A stretch of DNA of 64,000 nt from Chimaeribacter californicus. Lineage in GTDB: Bacteria; Pseudomonadota; Gammaproteobacteria; Enterobacterales; Enterobacteriaceae. The translations under genes and the position numbers were made by a program. The stretch covers positions 62,001 through 126,000 of the forward strand of contig NZ_PJZF01000004.1 in the NCBI RefSeq assembly GCF_002858675.1, given 5' to 3'. Shown one piece after another: positions 59,929 through 64,000 of this stretch; position 1 is the stretch's first letter, and each line of letters opens with the position of its first letter. The notes under the pieces were generated by a model. It made no database searches, had not been told where the DNA came from, and worked only from the letters and a program-made list of their open reading frames with translations.

Positions 59929-60936
59929 ATGTCCTTTGATCCGATACTTCTACTGGGCGGCTCCGGTGCGATTGGCCACCAGGCTGCCCGTGCGCTACAT
60001 GCTATTTACCCCGATCTGCCGCTGCTGATAGGCGGCCGCGACCTGGCCAAAGCGCAGCGTGCGGCGGCTGACATCGGGGGCGCGGAGGGTGTCCGGATCG
60101 ACACCACCTCCGCCGATCTGGGCCTCGGCGAGCGGAAAATCAGTGCGGTGGTGGTGCTCTATAAAGATCACTCGCTCGCCGCCCTCCGCTTCGCGCAATC
60201 GCGCCGCGTGCCGCATCTGAGCATCTCCTCAGGCGTGTTCGAAATCGCCCCGGAAATCGCACACTTCATGCAGGCGCCGGATGCGTCAGCGATTGTCCTC
60301 GGCTACGAGTGGCTGGTGGGGGCCACGACGGTGCCTGCACTCCATCTGTGCCGCTCATTCAGCCAGGTGCATGAAATCCGGATAGGTGCGCTGGTCGATG
60401 AAGAGGATGTCGGCGGCCCTGCGGTCGCGGCGGATTTTGAACACCTGAATCACCTGTTGCCCGCGGCGCTTACGCGTCGGGATGGCGTCTACCTATGGCG
60501 CGAGGGCGAGGAGGCAAAATCCGTGTTTTCAGCGCTGGATGGCACCGACATTGACGCCACGGGCTTTTCGTCGATTGACGTGGCCGGGCTGGCAGCGGCA
60601 ACCGGCGCGCACAGCATCCGGTTCGATTTGGGCATGGGCATCAGTTCCAGCCGACGCAAAGGCGGATCGTTCTCGACCGAAATCATCCTGGATATATCGG
60701 GGCTGGACGCGGCGGGCGCGCCGCGCCGTACCCAGCATGCGGTTGTGCATCCCGGAGGCGCGGCACCCCTGACAGGGATGGGGATCGCCTTGCTGCTTGA
60801 ACGCCTGATTGGGCTGGATGGAAAGCCGCCGGTCGCGCCCGGCCTGTAATTCCCCTACCAGATTCTGGAGGCGTCACACTACCTGGCACGTCTGGCAGAG
60901 GAGGGCGGCGAGCTGCTGGCGCTCTCATCCTCATAA
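59929..60936 (+). pseudogene. Saccharopine-dehydrogenase-like NAD(P)-binding protein with a premature stop
   Basis: The first 306 codons encode an NAD(P)-binding protein of the saccharopine-dehydrogenase group ('ILLLGGSGAIGHQAARALHAIYPDLPLLIGGRDLAKA'). The frame stops at a TAA (60847-60849) within 'PPVAPGL-stop'. It then continues open for 28 more codons in the same frame ('FPYQILEASHYLARLAEEG...LLALSSS') before a natural stop at 60934-60936. The downstream text reads as the missing C-terminus. A single-base change from TAT or TAC (Tyr) would explain it. The truncated protein could still be made; the TetR gene is intact. Confidence 0.7.
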
Positions 60937-61092
60937 AGGTTACAGGCAGATCGGCAACCGGCAGGCTTGCCCTGCGCCTGCCGGTTTACTCTGGTTGGGG
61001 GAGGGCGTAATCAGCCCGCATCGGCACGAAGCAGAGAGTAAGAGGTGTTTCCTGCCCGCGTGGAGCGAAAAGCGGGCCAAAAGCTTGCAAGG

Positions 61093-62166
61093 TCACTTTG
61101 GCAATTCAACAGGGTGGGGCAAGTCCCGGTAACTTACTTGCTCCGTGCTTATTCCCCCAAACTTCTTGCGATAGGAAGAAGGTGAGATTCCAACAGATTT
61201 ACGGAATGCAGCACGAAAACTCTCCATGGACCCGAACCCACAGCATTCCATAATTTGCTCATTATGCAGATGGTTACTTTCCAATAAGTCACGTGCAAGG
61301 TTCATTCGCGCCTGAAGCACCCATGCCTTGGGGGTAATACCCATCGCCTCCCTGAAACGTCTCAGAAACGTTCGCTCAGACATTAATGCTCTGTCTGCCA
61401 TTTGCCTGACTGACAGCGTGCTATTCAGATTTTGAAGAGCCCATTCCAGTACAGGCGCAATCTCATCACGGGGCTTTTGTGCAACAGGAGAAGGTATAAA
61501 CTGAATTTGCCCCCCAGAACGTTGAGGAGCCATGACCAGGCGTCTTGCAACGATATTGGCAACATGCATCCCGTAATCACGGCTAATCAAATGAAGGCAG
61601 GCATCAATACCTGCAGCACTCCCCGCTGAGGTGATAATTTGCCCGTTATCGACATAAAGCACATTAGGGTCAACAGTGATGCCGGGATAACAGTCTGCCA
61701 GCTCCGTTGTATATCTCCAGTGCGTTGTTGCGCGCTTTCCGTCCAATAAGCCGGCAGCGGCAAGTACAAAAACGCCCGAACAAATCGATAGCAGGCGTGC
61801 CCCGCGATGATAAGCATCACACAATGCGTCCAGGAGTGCCTGAGGCGGCCTTTCGTCACGGTTACGCCAGCCGGGGATAATAATGGTTTGCGCGTCGCTG
61901 AGAGAGCCCAGCCCGAAACTCGATACAACCTGAATCCCTCCTGATGCCTGCATGGGATAAGCATCAACAGACACTATCCGGTGGCTATACCAGGGAAAGT
62001 CAAATTCAGGGCGTGGCAGGCCAAAAATCTCTACAGCAATACCAAACTCAAAGGTACAAAGCCCATCATAGGCAAGAATGGCGACTAAACCTGGAGGATT
62101 TAACATTGGCGGAAAACTACCGGTTATTGTCAGATGCGCCACTTTATCAGCCTGAACCTGCTTCAT
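61093..62166 (-). CDS. ftrA: GlxA/FtrA-type AraC-family transcriptional regulator
   Basis: This regulator has an N-terminal DJ-1/PfpI-like domain ('LVAILAYDGLCTFEFGIAVEIFGLPRPE', with the Cys of 'LLSICSGVFVLAAAGLLDGKRATTHW') and two C-terminal AraC helix-turn-helix motifs ('LSVRQMADRALMSERTFLRRFREAMGITPKAWVLQARM', then 'QIMECCGFGSMESFRAAFRKSVGISPSSYRKKF'). It is 357 residues from this ATG; an ATG at 62106 (337 residues) would match the usual FtrA length, and neither has a strong ribosome site. It is divergent from a rhodanese gene, 35 bp away, a pairing common for FtrA. Confidence 0.85.
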   Translation of the reverse strand: MKQVQADKVAHLTITGSFPPMLNPPGLVAILAYDGLCTFEFGIAVEIFGLPRPEFDFPWYSHRIVSVDAYPMQASGGIQVVSSFGLGSLSDAQTIIIPGWRNRDERPPQALLDALCDAYHRGARLLSICSGVFVLAAAGLLDGKRATTHWRYTTELADCYPGITVDPNVLYVDNGQIITSAGSAAGIDACLHLISRDYGMHVANIVARRLVMAPQRSGGQIQFIPSPVAQKPRDEIAPVLEWALQNLNSTLSVRQMADRALMSERTFLRRFREAMGITPKAWVLQARMNLARDLLESNHLHNEQIMECCGFGSMESFRAAFRKSVGISPSSYRKKFGGISTEQVSYRDLPHPVELPK

Positions 62167-62201
62167 ACAATCAACGCACGTTCAAATAAGAGGCCATTCT
62201 C

Positions 62202-62636
62202 ATGCCAAGCTTAATCAGTGAAATACCCGCAGCCACCCCTTCAGAATCTCTGCAGCATTTTAGCCGTCGCTTAGCTTTTGAGACCGACTGTTCCGATGTC
62301 CATCAAAGCCAGAAGATGGGCAATACAGACTACGTATTAGTTGATGTAAGAAGTAGCGGGGCATTTTCGACAGCGCATGTTCCGGGGGCGATCAACATTC
62401 CGACACGCTCCATAACCGAGGAGCGAATGTCTGCGTACCCACGCGACACGCTGTTTGTTGTCTACTGCGCCGGCCCTCACTGTAATGGTGTACACCGGGC
62501 AGCCGTTCGTCTGGCTGGCCTGGGTTTTTCGGTAAAAGAAATGATAGGCGGTCTTACCGGTTGGGTTGATGAAGGGCTTCCCCTGCAGGGGGACACGCCC
62601 GCCGCGTCTACCGATGGATTCTCCTGCGCATGTTAA
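62202..62636 (+). CDS. Rhodanese-domain sulfurtransferase
   Basis: This 144-residue single-domain rhodanese has 'YVLVDVRSSGAFSTAHVPGAINIP' (residues about 44-67) and the active-site loop 'VVYCAGPHCNGVHRAAVRLAGLGF' with the catalytic Cys. It should move sulfane sulfur to an acceptor. It is regulated most likely by the divergent FtrA-like gene. Its last bases overlap the start of a truncated GNAT gene. The C-terminal 'FSCAC' adds two more cysteines. Confidence 0.9.
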   Translation: MPSLISEIPAATPSESLQHFSRRLAFETDCSDVHQSQKMGNTDYVLVDVRSSGAFSTAHVPGAINIPTRSITEERMSAYPRDTLFVVYCAGPHCNGVHRAAVRLAGLGFSVKEMIGGLTGWVDEGLPLQGDTPAASTDGFSCAC

Positions 62637-62824
62637 ATCGTCCTATCACTATCCGGGCAGCACTGCCCGATGATATCCCTGACCTGCTCAGACATATGCG
62701 TTCGCGGGCGGAATTCAAGCGTTATATCAGGGCGTTTAAGGTCGACGAAAAATCACTGCTTACACACGCCGGTGTTGTTTTCGAATCGCAAAAACCAATA
62801 ACAGGGGCAGGGCGGCAAAAATAA
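62630..62824 (+). pseudogene. Truncated GNAT acetyltransferase
   Basis: The 64-codon frame begins with a typical GNAT start ('ITIRAALPDDIPDLLRHMRSRAEFKRYIRAFKVDEKSLLTH') but ends within 20-25 codons of residue 42. The acetyl-CoA-binding half is missing. The homology breaks close to 62760, exactly where the stop of the convergent MFS gene lies, as if a recombination joined two segments. It is translationally coupled to the rhodanese but is probably non-functional. Confidence 0.7.
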
Positions 62825-63887
62825 GCAGGGCTGTCCCGCTGTTTGTCAGCGCATAGATCTGACCAAATAGCATCGATCCAACGACCTGCCCTAAAGCCAG
62901 CATGAAAAACAGCGCACTGACGCCGGTTGCCGGTGCACTTTCTGTCGCCGCAGCCCCCCACACCAGCAGCACGCCGGAAAGCGTCACATAACCTGCGCCA
63001 CCCAGGGCCACACTGGGAAACAGCCACCAGGAAAAATGCTGGCTGAAGGCTATCAGTAATAGTGGAAGTGCCAGACAGCACTGTGAAAGCCGATAGATCT
63101 GTTTCATGGCAATGACGCTTGCCAGCGGAGCAGTGAGCGCGCCTGCAATGCCGGCAGCACCCGCCGTCACCCATAACAGACTGATGGTACCTTGCGCCAT
63201 GCCAAGCCGATGCAGCAGTTCAGGCCCAAAACTCCACCAGGCGGCACTGGCGATACCACTAACAAAAGCAATCGCCATTAATCGTTGAAGTGCACGGTGG
63301 CGCCAAAAGCCCGGCAATGGGGCGGATTGTGCCGAGAGCTTCTCTTTCGGCAGAATACGCCACACCGGAAAGGCGCACAGCAACGCCAGCAGCGCGAACA
63401 GCGTACACGCCATCCTCCAGCCCCCCGGAAGCCAGAATAACACCGGCACAGAGACGATAATGCCTGCGCTCGTCCCGGCGTTGATTATCATGTTCATTTT
63501 TGGCTGCTTTGTGTCAGCGATCGTTTGGCTGACCGCTGCCGCAATGGCAGGGGAGGCAAGACCGGCGCTCAGCCCGGCAATAAAAAGTCCCAGAGCCAGC
63601 AACCATTCCGAATGCGCGACAGCAATAAGCAGCAGGCCAGAGGCGGCACTGAGCGAGGAGATAAACGCCGGCAGCCTCGGCCCTGCCCTGGCTGAGAGTA
63701 ATGGTGCCGCCAGAATGGCCAGGCAATAGGCGATAAAACTGCACGCCGAGAGCATACCTGCCAGTTGCGGCGTGAAGGAAATATCACGCATGACATCAGG
63801 CAGCATCACGCCCCAGGCAAAGCGTGCCAGGCCATAGGAGACGGCGATCAGTGCAAACCCGGTCAGCCCCAGCCACGTGGCTCTCAT
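62760..63887 (-). CDS. MFS transporter
   Basis: This 375-residue major-facilitator protein has about 12 hydrophobic segments. The N-terminal 'LTGFALIAVSYGLARFAWGVMLPDVMRDI' and 'GLSAGLASPAIAAAVSQ' identify the family. Its start overlaps the preceding partial gene by ATGA, so they are cotranscribed. The C-terminus runs up to the break of the GNAT fragment, and a slight truncation is possible. The substrate is unknown. Confidence 0.87.
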   Translation of the reverse strand: MRATWLGLTGFALIAVSYGLARFAWGVMLPDVMRDISFTPQLAGMLSACSFIAYCLAILAAPLLSARAGPRLPAFISSLSAASGLLLIAVAHSEWLLALGLFIAGLSAGLASPAIAAAVSQTIADTKQPKMNMIINAGTSAGIIVSVPVLFWLPGGWRMACTLFALLALLCAFPVWRILPKEKLSAQSAPLPGFWRHRALQRLMAIAFVSGIASAAWWSFGPELLHRLGMAQGTISLLWVTAGAAGIAGALTAPLASVIAMKQIYRLSQCCLALPLLLIAFSQHFSWWLFPSVALGGAGYVTLSGVLLVWGAAATESAPATGVSALFFMLALGQVVGSMLFGQIYALTNSGTALLIFAALPLLLVFAIRKQHRRV

Positions 63888-64000
63888 GGCTGACCGCCCA
63901 GACTATGGATAAGTTGACGTGACGCTGTTTTCCCCGCCTCGCAGGCGGCGGGTGCCCCCATTACCAGGGCGGTCGTCAACGTGCCTTCAAACAGCGTCCA
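63884..64000 (-). CDS. Unidentified gene, 3' end only
   Basis: The last 38 codons of a minus-strand gene enter from the window edge: 'WTLFEGTLTTALVMGAPAAC' and then 'EAGKTASRQLIHSLGGQP'. Its stop TGA overlaps the MFS start as ATGA, which is the main evidence that the frame is real. Too little is visible to name a family. Confidence 0.6.
   Translation of the reverse strand, partial: WTLFEGTLTTALVMGAPAACEAGKTASRQLIHSLGGQP

Overview
The window looks like part of a large plasmid or chromid of an enterobacterium (Enterobacterales; a Pantoea/Erwinia-like host is my guess from the replicon type and gene families, not something the sequence proves). The evidence for a replicon backbone is a complete maintenance block at 11.3-15.9 kb: a ParF-type ATPase gene and a small ribbon-helix-helix partner, a run of at least 16 iterons of the form TGTGGARAGATTTCMTG with a DnaA box, and a RepA/Rep_3 initiator gene. 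A divergent H-NS gene lies nearby (8.8 kb), as is common on large enterobacterial plasmids.

Layout. 0-8 kb: 3' part of a TonB-dependent siderophore receptor, a GPH-family sugar symporter plus cytoplasmic GH3 glycosidase, an L,D-transpeptidase and a DUF4385 gene. 8.8-11.3 kb: H-NS and an M20 amidohydrolase. 11.3-15.9 kb: octamer repeats, parF-parG, iteron origin, repA. 16-20 kb: LysE exporter, MFS transporter with divergent LysR regulator, and a secreted siderophore-esterase-like hydrolase behind a candidate Fur box. 20-31 kb: a tellurite/stress (Ter) region: terZABCDE on the + strand and a divergent six-gene module (small unknown protein, ATP-grasp, PRTase-TRSP, HAD, StiP/PRTase-Pelota, CitE-like lyase) of the kind proposed to make a nucleoside-like metabolite. 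31-38.5 kb: a complete yhfZYXW-php-yhfUTS operon. 38.5-56 kb: an unusual surface-polysaccharide locus. 56-64 kb: a mixed accessory tail with several damaged genes (nitroreductase remnant, reductase with a premature stop, truncated GNAT).

The 38.5-56 kb locus is the most likely undescribed system. Leftward from a shared promoter region run a cellulose-synthase-like GT2, three DUF3131 paralogues, a globin that lacks the usual proximal histidine, a soluble hybrid histidine kinase ending in an HPt domain, a GH2 lipoprotein and a secreted esterase, nearly all with stop/start overlaps. Rightward run an OpgC-like acyltransferase, an outer-membrane-barrel-like protein, a receiver-SpoIIE phosphatase, a STAS antagonist and an RsbW-like kinase. 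The natural reading is polymer synthesis, modification and export controlled by a phosphorelay feeding a partner switch, but no sigma factor lies in the window.

A second unusual signal is a family of 8-bp tandem and inverted repeats (GGATTACA, GGGATTCT, GGGATGCT and variants). It is concentrated in the 1.4 kb before parF, with further arrays at 19.0 and 56.0 kb. The 8-bp period, the hairpin just upstream of parF and the ParF/ParG-type genes make a dispersed partition site a testable idea.
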